In this document: piece after piece, positions 42,413-53,000 of the stretch
Position numbering within the stretch: position 1 is the first letter of the stretch
Layout of the letters: every line of letters begins with the position of its first letter
Source: Streptomyces sp. XY006
GTDB lineage: Bacteria; Actinomycetota; Actinomycetes; Streptomycetales; Streptomycetaceae
DNA length: 64,000 bases
Assembly (NCBI RefSeq): GCF_002237655.1
Contig: NZ_NOKT01000019.1
Coordinates: 100,003 to 164,002 of the forward strand
Reading direction: 5' to 3'
Made by a program: the position numbers and the translations under genes
Notes under the pieces: model-generated
What the model was told of the DNA's origin: nothing
Seen by the model: only the letters and a program-made list of their open reading frames with translations
Database searches by the model: none

Positions 42413-43711
42413 ATGCCGACCTGCCCGAACGGACACCAGTCGGGTTCCGACGACTGGTGCGAGGTCTGCGGTCACCGCATGGCGGGTGCCGTGCCTCCGC
42501 CTCCCCCGCCGCCCCCGCCCGGCGGCGGCTACGGCTTCCCGCCCCCCGCCGGTCCCGGCGGCCCGGGTGGCCACCCCGGCGGCCGCCCGCCGCACCTGTC
42601 CGCCGTGCCGAACGCCGAGCCGGAGCTCTGCCCGCAGTGCCGCACGCCCCGTGAGGGCGGCGCGCCGTTCTGCGAGGAGTGCCGGTGGAACTTCCTGACG
42701 AACACGGCGACCTCGTACACCCCGGCGGCCCCGCCCCCGCCGGCGCCCGGCGGCCCGGGCATGCGCTTCCAGCCGCCGGGCCGGCCCGGCCCGGGCGGTC
42801 CGTCGTACGGCGGCGGTGACGGGTTCGACTACCAGAGCTCCCGGCCCTCGCAGATGAACCGGCCGGCCGAGCCGATCCCGCCCTTCGGCGACCCGTCCGG
42901 CCGGCCCGGCCAGGGCGGCCCCGGCGGTCCTCCCGGACCCGGCGGCCACCCCGGCCCCGGTGGTCCCGGCGGCCCCTCCGGCCCGCCCGGATTCGGTCCC
43001 GACCCGTCCCGTCCGGTCCCGCCGCCGCCCGGCCCGGGTGGCCACGGCGGTCCCGGTGGCCCCGGAGCCCCGCAGGCCTACCACCAGTCCGGCCCGCCGG
43101 CCCCGCCCGGTTTCCCGCAGGAGACCCGGCGGCCGCCGCAGCAGGGCGGTCCGTCCTTCGGCGGCGGTGAGGACGACTGGGTGATCTCCCCGCCGTCCGG
43201 CGGCCCGGGCGGCCCCGGTCAGGGCGGCGGCTACGGCTACCCGCAGCCGGGCGCGACCCAGGCCCCGCCCGGACCCGGCGGCTTCCCGCAGCAGCCCCAG
43301 GGCCCGGCGGCCTGGACCGCGACGATCGGCCCGGACCGCGAGTACTTCATGGCGATGATGCAGCGCTCCGGCCCCGAGGCCGCGGGTCTGAACCTGCCCG
43401 CGTACTCGCCCGAGCAGCAGCGCACGCTCACCGGCAACCAGATCACGATCGGCCGCCGCCGGCACTCCACCGGCGACACCCCCGACATCGACCTGTCGAC
43501 GCCGCCGGAGGACCCGGGCGTCTCGCACCAGCACGCGGTGCTGGTGCAGCAGCCGGACGGCAGCTGGGCGGTCGTCGACCAGAACTCGACGAACGGCACG
43601 ACGGTCAACGGCTCCGAGGAGCCGATCCAGCCGTTCGTCCCGGTACCCCTGCAGGACGGCGACCGCGTACACGTCGGCGCCTGGACGACAATCACCATCC
43701 GCCGCGGCTGA
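42413..43711 (+). CDS. FHA-domain protein with zinc ribbons and Gly/Pro linker
   Basis: A 432-residue protein. The N-terminal ribbon is CPNGHQSGSDDWCEVCGHRM, and a second is CPQCRTPREGGAPFCEECRWN (about 70-90). A long Gly/Pro linker (about 105-300) follows, then a C-terminal FHA domain with the phosphothreonine-binding residues GRRRHSTG, SHQHAVL and NSTNGTTVNG. FHA domains bind phosphothreonine. In corynebacteria the PknG substrate OdhI is an FHA protein that regulates 2-oxoglutarate dehydrogenase, so this is the natural substrate candidate here. Unlike OdhI it has ribbons and a long linker, and no TTG-type phosphosite tail is evident. It is the last gene of the operon, 32 bp after the VWA gene. 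Confidence 0.88.
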   Translation: MPTCPNGHQSGSDDWCEVCGHRMAGAVPPPPPPPPPGGGYGFPPPAGPGGPGGHPGGRPPHLSAVPNAEPELCPQCRTPREGGAPFCEECRWNFLTNTATSYTPAAPPPPAPGGPGMRFQPPGRPGPGGPSYGGGDGFDYQSSRPSQMNRPAEPIPPFGDPSGRPGQGGPGGPPGPGGHPGPGGPGGPSGPPGFGPDPSRPVPPPPGPGGHGGPGGPGAPQAYHQSGPPAPPGFPQETRRPPQQGGPSFGGGEDDWVISPPSGGPGGPGQGGGYGYPQPGATQAPPGPGGFPQQPQGPAAWTATIGPDREYFMAMMQRSGPEAAGLNLPAYSPEQQRTLTGNQITIGRRRHSTGDTPDIDLSTPPEDPGVSHQHAVLVQQPDGSWAVVDQNSTNGTTVNGSEEPIQPFVPVPLQDGDRVHVGAWTTITIRRG

Positions 43712-43934
43712 CCCCGCCCGGCCGGCTCATGGGGCCGGGCGGGTGGCCGAGCCCCGGGCCGGCCGGCAAGCCGTGCGCGGGGCCGGAGCTTCATCCGGGT
43801 ATCAGGCCAGGCGCCGGGTCAGGCATCGAGTCGGGCGCGCCGGCAAGCGGTGCGCGGGCCCAGGGGGTTCAGCCGGGCGCGGGGCCGGGCATCGGCAGGC
43901 GGCCGGGCGTCAAGTCGGGCCCCGGGGCGTGCCG
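43712..43934. repeat. Low-complexity GC region with degenerate repeat
   Basis: Two related stretches of about 30 bp, around GGGCCGGCCGGCAAGCC (from 43751) and GGGCGCGCCGGCAAGC (from 43830), form a degenerate repeat of about 79-bp spacing. No gene is visible. It lies between two converging genes and probably includes their terminators. Confidence 0.4.
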
Positions 43935-44918
43935 TCAGGACGGGAGGGGCCAGGCGTAGGGGCCCTCCGGGTCGTCCAGCCAGGCCCATTCCCGGTCCCC
44001 GCTGACCGTGATGCCGTAGCGCTCGCGCTGCGGCCTGCCCTCCTGCTCCCACAGCGCGTGCGCCTCCTGCGGGTCGAGCGTGCCGCGGGTCAGGGCCAGC
44101 AGGAAGCGGAACAGGTCGTCCTCCCTGGCCCGGTGCGGCACCCCGCCCAGCTGGAGCGGTTCGCCCCCGGGCCGGCTCGCGCCGCGCAGCGGCACGAAGT
44201 AGGCGGGCGTGTGCAGGAAGCGCCCCTCGGCGTTCCCGTCGCCGCCGACCGTGAGCACGATCAGGCCGGTGGCCAGCGGCATGAGGACCCGGCCGCCGGG
44301 ACGGCTCTGCGCGAGCCAGGCCCGCGGCACGGTGCTGAGGGCGCAGGTGGCGATGATCCGGTCGAAGGGCGCCCGCTCGGGCACGCCCCGGGCCCCGTCA
44401 CCGGTGACGACGACCGGGTGGTACCCGGCCGCGGCCAGATGCCGGCGGGCCGACTCGGTGATCTCCGGGTCGAGGTCGACCGTGGTGACCCGGTCGTCGC
44501 CCAGCCGGTGCGCGAGCAGCGCGGCGTTGTACCCGGTCCCGGCGCCGATCTCCAGGACACGGTGCCCGTCCCGCACGTCCAGCGCGACCAGCATGTCCGC
44601 CATCAACGACGGCTGGCTGCTGGACGACAGCAGCTCACCGTCCCGCAGCCGGGTCGCCAGCGGAGTGTCCTCGTAGGCGCCGCGCAGCCACCGCTCGCGG
44701 GCCCCGCGCTCCGGGCTCTCCCCCCAGCGGCGTTCGAAGCCCCCGGTGACGCCGACGTAGTAGTACGGCACGAACAGATGCCGTGGCACCGCCGCGAACG
44801 CCTCCCGCCACACCGGGTCGGCGGCCCAGGCTCCGCTCGCCTCGATCCGCCGCACCAGCGCCGCCCGCGCGGCGGCGGCGAGTGTGTCCAGTTCCCTGCC
44901 GGATGCGTGGCCGCCCAT
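43935..44918 (-). CDS. Protein-L-isoaspartate methyltransferase-like enzyme
   Basis: A 327-residue SAM-dependent methyltransferase of the PCMT type. The N-terminal part has VPRHLFVPYYY. The PCMT signature SSSQPSLMADML corresponds to the usual ISQP motif. The SAM-binding motif is LEIGAGTGYNAALLA, followed by TTVDLDPE and the FDRIIATCAL block. The C-terminal extension of about 110 residues is longer than canonical PCMT (about 210 residues in total), as in many actinobacterial homologues, some of which serve in peptide-modification clusters. No precursor peptide or ATP-grasp gene lies nearby, so protein repair is the simpler reading. Start at ATG 44918. Confidence 0.82.
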   Translation of the reverse strand: MGGHASGRELDTLAAAARAALVRRIEASGAWAADPVWREAFAAVPRHLFVPYYYVGVTGGFERRWGESPERGARERWLRGAYEDTPLATRLRDGELLSSSSQPSLMADMLVALDVRDGHRVLEIGAGTGYNAALLAHRLGDDRVTTVDLDPEITESARRHLAAAGYHPVVVTGDGARGVPERAPFDRIIATCALSTVPRAWLAQSRPGGRVLMPLATGLIVLTVGGDGNAEGRFLHTPAYFVPLRGASRPGGEPLQLGGVPHRAREDDLFRFLLALTRGTLDPQEAHALWEQEGRPQRERYGITVSGDREWAWLDDPEGPYAWPLPS

Positions 44919-44989
44919 GTCTCCACAGTAAGGCGGGGATCTTCGGGCGGGTCCTAGGTCTGGAGTCCTATGCCGGCGCGTCTGAGACC

Positions 44990-45403
44990 ATGGACGGCGT
45001 GAAAGAGATTCGGCGCGGCACGCTTCAGGAGCAGACCTTCTACGAGCAGGTCGGCGGGGAGGAGACCTTCCGTCGGCTCGTCCACCGTTTCTACGAGGGA
45101 GTCGCCGAGGACCCGCTGCTGCGGCCCATGTACCCCGAGGAGGACCTGGGCCCGGCCGAGGAGCGCCTCACGCTCTTCCTCATCCAGTACTGGGGCGGCC
45201 CCACGACGTACAGCGAGAACCGCGGCCACCCCCGCCTGCGGATGCGGCACGCCCCCTTCACGGTCGACCGCGCGGCGCACGACGCCTGGCTGAAGCACAT
45301 GCGCGTCGCCGTGGAGGAGCTCGGCCTGTCCGAGGAGCACGAGCACACGCTGTGGAACTACCTGACGTACGCGGCGGCGTCGATGGTGAACACCCCGGGC
45401 TGA
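44990..45403 (+). CDS. Truncated haemoglobin, group II (GlbO-like)
   Basis: A 137-residue haem protein. TFYEQVGGEETFRRLVHRFYEGV is the pre-A/B helix part, and YWGGPTTYSENRGHPRLRMRHAPFTV contains the distal-loop and proximal His (in MRHAPF) with the Trp G8-type region near DAWLKHM. Group II globins bind O2 and NO and are thought to protect against nitrosative stress or aid respiration. ATG 44990 is chosen; GTG 44999 is also in frame. Divergent from the PCMT-like gene by about 70 bp. Confidence 0.9.
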   Translation: MDGVKEIRRGTLQEQTFYEQVGGEETFRRLVHRFYEGVAEDPLLRPMYPEEDLGPAEERLTLFLIQYWGGPTTYSENRGHPRLRMRHAPFTVDRAAHDAWLKHMRVAVEELGLSEEHEHTLWNYLTYAAASMVNTPG

Positions 45404-45431
45404 CCGGACCGGCACCCGCGGCGGGAGCCGG

Positions 45432-46100
45432 TCAGCGGACGCTGACGTCCAGCGCCCCGAGGCCGGCCCGGCGTACGGCTATCGACCCGTAGGGCGTGCG
45501 CAGCCGGAGCCAGGCGCCCGAGGAGAGCAGGGCGGGCGGCTGACCGGGCCGCAGGAAACCGAGCGACTGCGCCGCGTGCACGGCCCGGACGGGCAGCCGG
45601 GTCTCGCCGACCGTGCGGGACCAGATGTCCCGGCCGATCCGGTCCAGCTCGGCGCGGGTGCGCCGCTCCGCGGGCAACTCCTGCGTGCGGGAGCGGAACT
45701 CGGCGACCACGGCGGCCACCAGGGCCCGCAGCGCGTCCGGCGCGGGCAGCCCCGGCTCGGGGCGCCAGCCGCCGCGCGGCGGCAGCACACCGGCCCAGGG
45801 CGGCCCGGTCACCGCGCCCGGCACGACGGCCGTGGCGCCCTTCTCGTCCACCGACTCCAGCAGCTCACCGGCCGACACGGTCACGTCGAGCGTGACGTCG
45901 AGCCCGTTCTCGTACGGCTTCGCCAGCCGTACCGCGCGGACGGCCAGCACCTCGAAGGAGGGCGGCCGCCCGAAGACGGCGAGCGCGGTGCCCGCGGCCT
46001 GCAGGCGCACCGCGGCCCCGCGGTCGTAGTGGAGCAGCCGGGAGAGGAAGGCCGCGAGATCCGCCGCCTCCCCCTCGTCGGCGAGGTGGAGCACCGTCAT
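45432..46100 (-). CDS. Conserved hypothetical protein coupled to a thioesterase
   Basis: A 222-residue cytosolic protein. No family is recognised beyond its conserved position in Streptomyces. It starts at ATG 46100, overlapping the thioesterase stop by four bases (ATGA). The N-terminal half is mixed alpha/beta (LHLADEGEAADLAAFLSRLLHYDRGAAVRLQAAG...) and includes a DVTLDVTVSAGELLE strand pair. The C-terminal half has a helix-rich middle and ends in beta strands (GAWLRLRTPYGSIAVRR). No catalytic motif, signal peptide or membrane helix is visible. The translational coupling suggests it works with the thioesterase. Confidence 0.75.
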   Translation of the reverse strand: MTVLHLADEGEAADLAAFLSRLLHYDRGAAVRLQAAGTALAVFGRPPSFEVLAVRAVRLAKPYENGLDVTLDVTVSAGELLESVDEKGATAVVPGAVTGPPWAGVLPPRGGWRPEPGLPAPDALRALVAAVVAEFRSRTQELPAERRTRAELDRIGRDIWSRTVGETRLPVRAVHAAQSLGFLRPGQPPALLSSGAWLRLRTPYGSIAVRRAGLGALDVSVR

Positions 46101-46531
46101 GCGGCGACGGCCCCCTCCTCGTCGCCCTCCACGTCGTCGTCCACGTCGTCCATGTACTCGCGCAGGAACTCCCGCTCCTCCGCGGTGAGCCGGCGCGGGC
46201 GCTGCGCCTCGAAGTCGAACGGCACGATGACCGTCGAGGCCTGCACATAGACCTGGTCGTCGTCCTTCACCACGTAGGTGAGGGTGAAGGACGCCGCCCT
46301 GATCTCCGTGACCCACAGCTCGATGTCCACCGGGTGGTGCCGGTGGACGAGCTGCCGCTTGTAGTCGATCTCATGGCGAGCCACCACGGACCCCTGCTTG
46401 AAGTCCTTCTCCGGGCGGAACAGGAAGTCGATACGGGCCTCCTCCAGGTAGCGGAGGAACACCACGTTGTTGACGTGGCCGTACGCGTCCATGTCCGCCC
46501 AGCGCAGCGGGCAGCGGTAGATGTGCCGCAA
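46097..46531 (-). CDS. Acyl-CoA thioesterase, hot-dog fold (4HBT)
   Basis: A 144-residue enzyme hydrolysing acyl-CoA thioesters. The 4HBT signature is WADMDAYGHVNNVVFLRYLEEAR, with the catalytic Asp in DMDAYGHVN. The next strands are VVARHEIDYKRQLVHRHHPVDIELWVTE. The C-terminus is acidic (DDVDDDVEGDEEG). The only good start is TTG 46531, with GGGG eight bases upstream, just after the ettA stop. It is transcribed with ettA and the next gene as a three-gene unit. Confidence 0.86.
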   Translation of the reverse strand: MRHIYRCPLRWADMDAYGHVNNVVFLRYLEEARIDFLFRPEKDFKQGSVVARHEIDYKRQLVHRHHPVDIELWVTEIRAASFTLTYVVKDDDQVYVQASTVIVPFDFEAQRPRRLTAEEREFLREYMDDVDDDVEGDEEGAVAA

Positions 46532-46533
46532 GA

Positions 46534-48198
<1,665 letters not shown>

Positions 48199-48742
48199 GA
48201 GAAACCGTCCGGCAGCTTGAAACTGGCAGTGGGCAGATACACCCCATCTTGCCGTACCGCTACCCCTGGGCGGAAACGCGTCTGGGCCCGGGGCTGTGAC
48301 CTGGTGTTTCCCGGATGCCGACGGCCGGACGGCCGCCGCCGTCGGCCGCCTTCGCCCGACCTCGGGCAGCGTCGCACGACTCAGGGACGGCCCAGTGGTG
48401 ATCCCGACGCCTCGACGAGGGCCCCGCGTGCGGACCTCCCCCGGGGAGAACGACGACGGTCCCTGCGGTGAACCGTAAGGCAAAAGACCGCTCGCCGGTG
48501 TTCCGTACGGGGCTTTACCCCGCCCCCACTGGCCCTGAAGTCGACCGGATATTCATTTCCCCCTCAACAATTGATTCGGATACGAGTCGGAATCCTGTCG
48601 ATTACACCACGCACAGAGTGCAGGTCAGGCGGGGTGAGAGTAACGTCGTGAGAGGAATTGCACCAGCATCTCGGGCGGCGGAATCAGGAATTCGACGCCC
48701 GGGTCGAATCACTATTGAAAGAAGCGGAACGGAGGACCGACA
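48199..48742. other. Left flank of the accessory island, no gene seen
   Basis: 544 bp between ettA and the propeller gene. Bases from about 48545 on are clearly richer in A/T than the surroundings (ATTCATTTCCCCC, CAACAATTGATTCGG), and this change is taken as the approximate left edge of the accessory island. I looked for a copy of the tRNA-Arg 3' end here and found none. Confidence 0.5.
48690..48709. promoter_or_regulatory. Palindrome upstream of the propeller gene
   Basis: ATTCGAC (48690-48696) and GTCGAAT (48703-48709) are perfect 7-bp arms around GCCCGG, 33 bp before the start codon. A candidate operator or mRNA hairpin. Confidence 0.5.
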
Positions 48743-49507
48743 ATGTCGGATCGCATACTCTTCTACGGCGCGGCCAAAGGACGCGGAGTTGTCGCCGCTA
48801 TTGACGAAACAAACCATCTGGGGGACGTGACGGTCATACCCGCGGGCAGCTTCGCCAAGGACTGGACGGCCTTCACGGGTCTGAGCGGCGATCGCATTCT
48901 GTTCTACAGCGCGACCAGGGGCGGCGGAGTCGTCTGCTCCGTCGACGACGACAACACCATCGAAGACGTCACCGTCATACCCCCGGGCAGCTTCGCCAAC
49001 GACTGGACAGAGGTCACCGCGCTGAGCGGCGATCGCATCCTCTTCTACGGCAAGTCCAAAGGACGCGGAGTCGTCTGCTCGATCGACGACGGCAACAACA
49101 TCGAAGACGTCACCGTCATCCCACCGGGCAGCTTCGCCAAGGACTGGACGGAGATCGCCGGTCTGAGCGGCGATCGCATTCTGTTCTACAGCGCCACCAG
49201 GGCCGGCGGAGTCGTCTGCTCCATCGACGACGACAACACCATCGAAGACGTCACCGTCATACCCCCGGGCAGCTTCGCCAACGACTGGACGCAGATCACC
49301 GCCGTGAGCGGCGATCGCATCCTCTTCTACGGCAAGTCCAAAGGACGCGGAGTCGTCTGCTCCATCGACGACCACAACACCATCGAAGACGTCACCGTCA
49401 TACCCCCGGGCAGCTTCGCCAAGGACTGGACGGAGGTCAGCGCTCTGCGTCCGCCGGAAGGCCATGTGCGCATCGGCCGCTCCGCGGCGGAACTGCACCA
49501 TGCGTAG
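48743..49507 (+). CDS. Five-repeat propeller-like (tachylectin-2-like) protein
   Basis: A 254-residue protein made almost entirely of five 47-residue repeats (coding 48749-49453, exact 141-bp period) with the core DRILFY....GVV.SIDD.NTIEDVTVIP.GSF.DWT. The repeats alternate A-B-A-B-A: A copies read GKSKGRG and FAKDWT, B copies SATRGGG and FANDWT. Five repeats of 47 residues match the geometry of tachylectin-2-type five-bladed propellers, which bind GlcNAc/GalNAc; that relation is inference from repeat number, length and pattern. There is no signal peptide, so it is either intracellular or exported by another route. The last 16 residues (PEGHVRIGRSAAELHH) are unique. GGAGG lies 8 nt before ATG 48743. 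Next to the Trypco1/NTPase pair. Confidence 0.75.
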   Translation: MSDRILFYGAAKGRGVVAAIDETNHLGDVTVIPAGSFAKDWTAFTGLSGDRILFYSATRGGGVVCSVDDDNTIEDVTVIPPGSFANDWTEVTALSGDRILFYGKSKGRGVVCSIDDGNNIEDVTVIPPGSFAKDWTEIAGLSGDRILFYSATRAGGVVCSIDDDNTIEDVTVIPPGSFANDWTQITAVSGDRILFYGKSKGRGVVCSIDDHNTIEDVTVIPPGSFAKDWTEVSALRPPEGHVRIGRSAAELHHA

Positions 49508-49646
49508 AACCCACCACGGTCACGGCGCCGGATTCGCCGGGCGCGGCTCCGGCGCGGCCAAGAACCGAAACGGGGCGTTGCGGGCGGTGCCGAACAAGGC
49601 GTAGCGCACACGCCGACGCAAGCACGTCAGCCGTGGAGGAGGCGTT

Positions 49647-49997
49647 GTGGCACCTCTGACTCGGATACCACTGGACGGCGGGGGTTCCGTACTGGTGGAG
49701 CAACCGGGGCTGCCGGACGGTGGGCCGGTGAAGGCCGGCCGGGTCGGTGACGCCGTGCGGGACCTTCCGGTCGCCCTGGGCGATGCCCTGGAGCCGGTCA
49801 CCCAGGCCGCCCGCGCAGCCCTCGCACAGCTGCGTAAGGCCCGCCCCGACGAGATCACCATCGAGTTCGGTGTCGACCTCGCGTGCGAGGCCGGGGCCGT
49901 GATCACCAAGAGCCAGGCCGGCTGCCACCTGAACGTGACGGTGGCCTGGAAGGGCGACGGCTCGGGTCACCCGCCCCAGGATGCAAGTGAGGCTTGA
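49647..49997 (+). CDS. Trypco1 (trypsin-co-occurring domain, CU044_2847 family) protein
   Basis: A 116-residue protein. It matches the Trypco1 pattern: N-terminal IPLDGGGSVLVEQPG strands, a helical middle (VTQAARAALAQLRKARPDEITIEF) and the diagnostic EFGVDLACEAGAVITKSQAGCHLNVTVAW, normally EFGvKLsaeaGavIaks...f.VtltW. The family is known as an effector-associated domain beside trypsin-like proteases and NTPases in actinobacterial conflict systems. GTG 49647 follows GGAGGAGG. Only five bases separate it from the large NTPase gene, so the two are co-translated. Probable role: an adaptor that is bound or cut by the protease domain of the next protein. Confidence 0.85.
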   Translation: MAPLTRIPLDGGGSVLVEQPGLPDGGPVKAGRVGDAVRDLPVALGDALEPVTQAARAALAQLRKARPDEITIEFGVDLACEAGAVITKSQAGCHLNVTVAWKGDGSGHPPQDASEA

Positions 49998-50002
49998 TCC
50001 TC

Positions 50003-53000
50003 ATGACCAGTACGGACAGTGCGCCCCATAGCGGCATGGCCTCGGACCTGCCGACCGCCGTCGCCCGGATCCTCGGGCCCGACGGCAGGGTGGCCGGGAC
50101 AGGCTTCAGGGTGGCCGAAGGGGTGCTGGTCACTTGTGCGCATGTCGTCGAAGCGGCCGGGGGCGGTCCCGGCAGCACGGTCCGGCTCTCGGTCCCGCAT
50201 GTGGCGGACGCCGACCGGCTGGAGGGCACGGTCCCGGCCGAGTGGTGGCGTTCCGTCGACGACGAGGACGTGGCCTTCATCCGGCTCGGCGACCCGCCGG
50301 ACGGGGTGCGGATCCTGCCGCTGGGAGCCGCTGAAGGCTGCCGGGGCCACAACGTGCGCTCGTTCGGGTTCCCCGCGCAGGCCCCACCGGAAGGACACTT
50401 CGGCTTCGGTGTGACCGGCGATCTACTGCCCGCCGTCGACGGCCGGGGAACACATCTCCAACTGACCGACGCCAACGACCTCACCACCGGGTTCAGCGGC
50501 GGACCCGTCCTCGACGAGGTGACCGGCCTGGTCATCGGCATGCTCACCGAGATCACCGCACCCGACGCGTACGAACGGGGGCTGGGCATCGCCTACGCGA
50601 CCCCCACCCGTGTACTGCGGGAGATCCTGCCGGAGCTGGCGGAGCGCGAAGTGTGCCCGTACCGGGGCCTGGAGCCGTTCACCGCCGAGCATGCCCGGTG
50701 GTTCCAGGGCCGGTCGGAGGCGGTACGGCAGGTCCTGACGAACCTGGCCCAGCGACGGCGGCTCACACTGCTGCTCGGGCCGTCCGGGTCGGGCAAGTCC
50801 TCGTTGATCCAGGCGGGTGTGCTGCGCGCCCTGGCGGCGGGGGAACTGCCCGGCAGCGACCAGTGGCTGCCGGTGCTCGCCCGGCCTCGCCAGGACATGC
50901 TCGCCGCGATCGAGCGGGCCGGGCTGACCGGGGCGAGCCAGGACGGCATCGTCGCGGCGGTCAACCGCAGACTGGCGGCGGAGCCGTCCTGCGAGCGCGT
51001 CGTGCTCGTCATCGACCAGTTCGAAGAGCTCCTGGTGCAGAACACCGACGGCCGGCTGCGGGACCTGCTCGCCGTCGTCGACGAGGTCACCTCGGCCGCC
51101 GACGCGTACACGAAGATCACCATGATCCTGATCATGCGCGACGACTTCTATCCGCAGCTGGCGGCACTGGCGCCCAGACTGCTGGAAGCCGCGACGCCCG
51201 GCCTGCTCAACGTGCCGGGCACCCTCAGCCAGCAGGATCTGAACGACATCGTCGTCCTGCCCGCGCTGGACGTGGGACTGCGCTTCCAGCCGGGACTGCC
51301 CGAACGGATCATCGGCGACGTCCTGGACATCACACCTGAAGCGACCGTCACCCGCGAGGCGCCGGTCACGGTACTGCCTCTGCTGGAGATGACGCTCAGC
51401 CAGCTATGGCACCGGCGGCAGGACGGCTATCTCACTCACGAGGCGTACCGGCGTATCGGAGGGGTCAGTGGCAGCGTCACCACGTGGTGCGACAGCGCCC
51501 TGGACGAACTGTCCGCCGAGCAACAGGTCATCGCCCGCCGGGCTCTGACCTCTTTGGTGCATCCCGCTGACCCGCGCCACAACATCTACGCCGTACGCAC
51601 CCAGGTCCCCCTCGACGAGCTGCGCGACTTGGCGGCCGACCCGGGTGACACCGGGGAGCAGGCGGCCGTCGACTCCGTCATCGCCGCGCTCGCCCGTCGA
51701 CGCATCATCACGACGCAGACACTCCAGGCTCCGCAACACCCCGGCGCCCTTCCGGGGGAACCGGTGGCCGAGTTGATCCACGAGGCGCTGATCCGCGACT
51801 GGGGAGCACTGCGTCAGTGGGTCGACCAGGACCACCGCTTCCAGGAGTGGCTCGACCTCACCCGCGAGCGGCAGGTCCGCTGGGCCGCCCAGAAGGATCC
51901 CGGGGACCTGCTCGGCGGGAGCGCGCTGGCGGAAGGAGTCGAGTGGTCCCATCAGCGGCGGCTTCCGGCGGACATCGCCGAGTTCCTCACCGCCAGCAAG
52001 GAGCGGCAGAGGGCCGCCATTCGGCGGAGCAGGCGGCTCAACGCGGTGCTCGGCGGTCTGCTGGTGCTCGCGCTCGTGGCAGCGGGGGGTGCGATCTGGC
52101 AGTGGCAGACGGTGGCCGCGGAGCGGGAAGCGGCGATGTCGCGGCAGCTTGCCGACCAGTCCCTCGAGCTCAGCGGCACGAACCCCGAACTTGCCGCGCT
52201 GCTGGCGGTGAAGGCGTACCGCACCAGCCACACGTCCGAGGCCATGGAGAGCCTGCGGTATGCCGGGGCCTTGCCCGTTCATCGTCGCCTGTCCGGGCAC
52301 ACCAACGAGGTGCGCTCAGTGGCATACAGCCCGGACCGCCGCACCTTCGCCAGCGCCGGCGCCGACCGAACCGTGCGTCTCTGGGACACCGCCACCAACA
52401 AAGTCCGCACCACACTCGAAGGACACAGTGATGCGGTCAATGCGGTGGCCTTCAGTCCCGACCGCCGCACACTCGCCACGGCGAGCGCCGACAAGACGGT
52501 CCGCATATGGGACCTGAACACCGGCAAGACGCGCACCACGCTGAACGGACACACGGACCAGGTGAGGTCGGTGGCCTTCTCCCCGGACGGCGACACGATC
52601 GCCACTGGTGGTGCCGACTCCATCGCACGGCTCTGGGATGCGGACACCGGCGAAGCGCGCGGCACACTCAAAGGGCACACACAGGCAGTGACGTCGGTGG
52701 CCTTTCACCCGGAGGGCGACACCATCGCCACCGGTGGTGCCGACAACACGGTTCGCCTGTGGCATCCGGTCACCGCCGAAGCTCGCGGCACGCTCGAAGG
52801 ACACGACCAGGCGGTGACATCCGTGGTCTTCAGCCCGGACGGCCGCACACTCGCCACCGCCGATGACTGGGACGTGCGCCTGCGGGACGCGAGCACCGGC
52901 GAAATTCGCAAGACTCTCGATGGTTCAGCACTTCTGCTGGCCTTCAGCCCGGACAGCAAGACCCTCGCCACCGCGACCGACCGCTACGTAGCACTGTGGA

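Noticed and set aside
42413..43711. Gly/Pro-rich repeats of the FHA gene as a non-coding repeat region
   Set aside because: The frame is open, in register with ribbons and FHA domain, and its bias is explained by a flexible linker.
43743..44957. Long plus-strand open frame opposite the PCMT-like gene
   Set aside because: It mirrors a methyltransferase with clear motifs on the minus strand; composition is typical antisense.
48560..48610. Sequence GAGTCGGAATCCTGTCGATTACACCAC resembling a tRNA T-arm and CCA end
   Set aside because: The T-loop consensus is broken and no cloverleaf can be folded; it is not a tRNA or a copy of the tRNA-Arg end.
48199..48742. Attachment-site repeat of the tRNA-Arg 3' end on the left side of the island
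   Set aside because: I looked for the GGCAGGACTCGAACCTGC motif and found nothing convincing.
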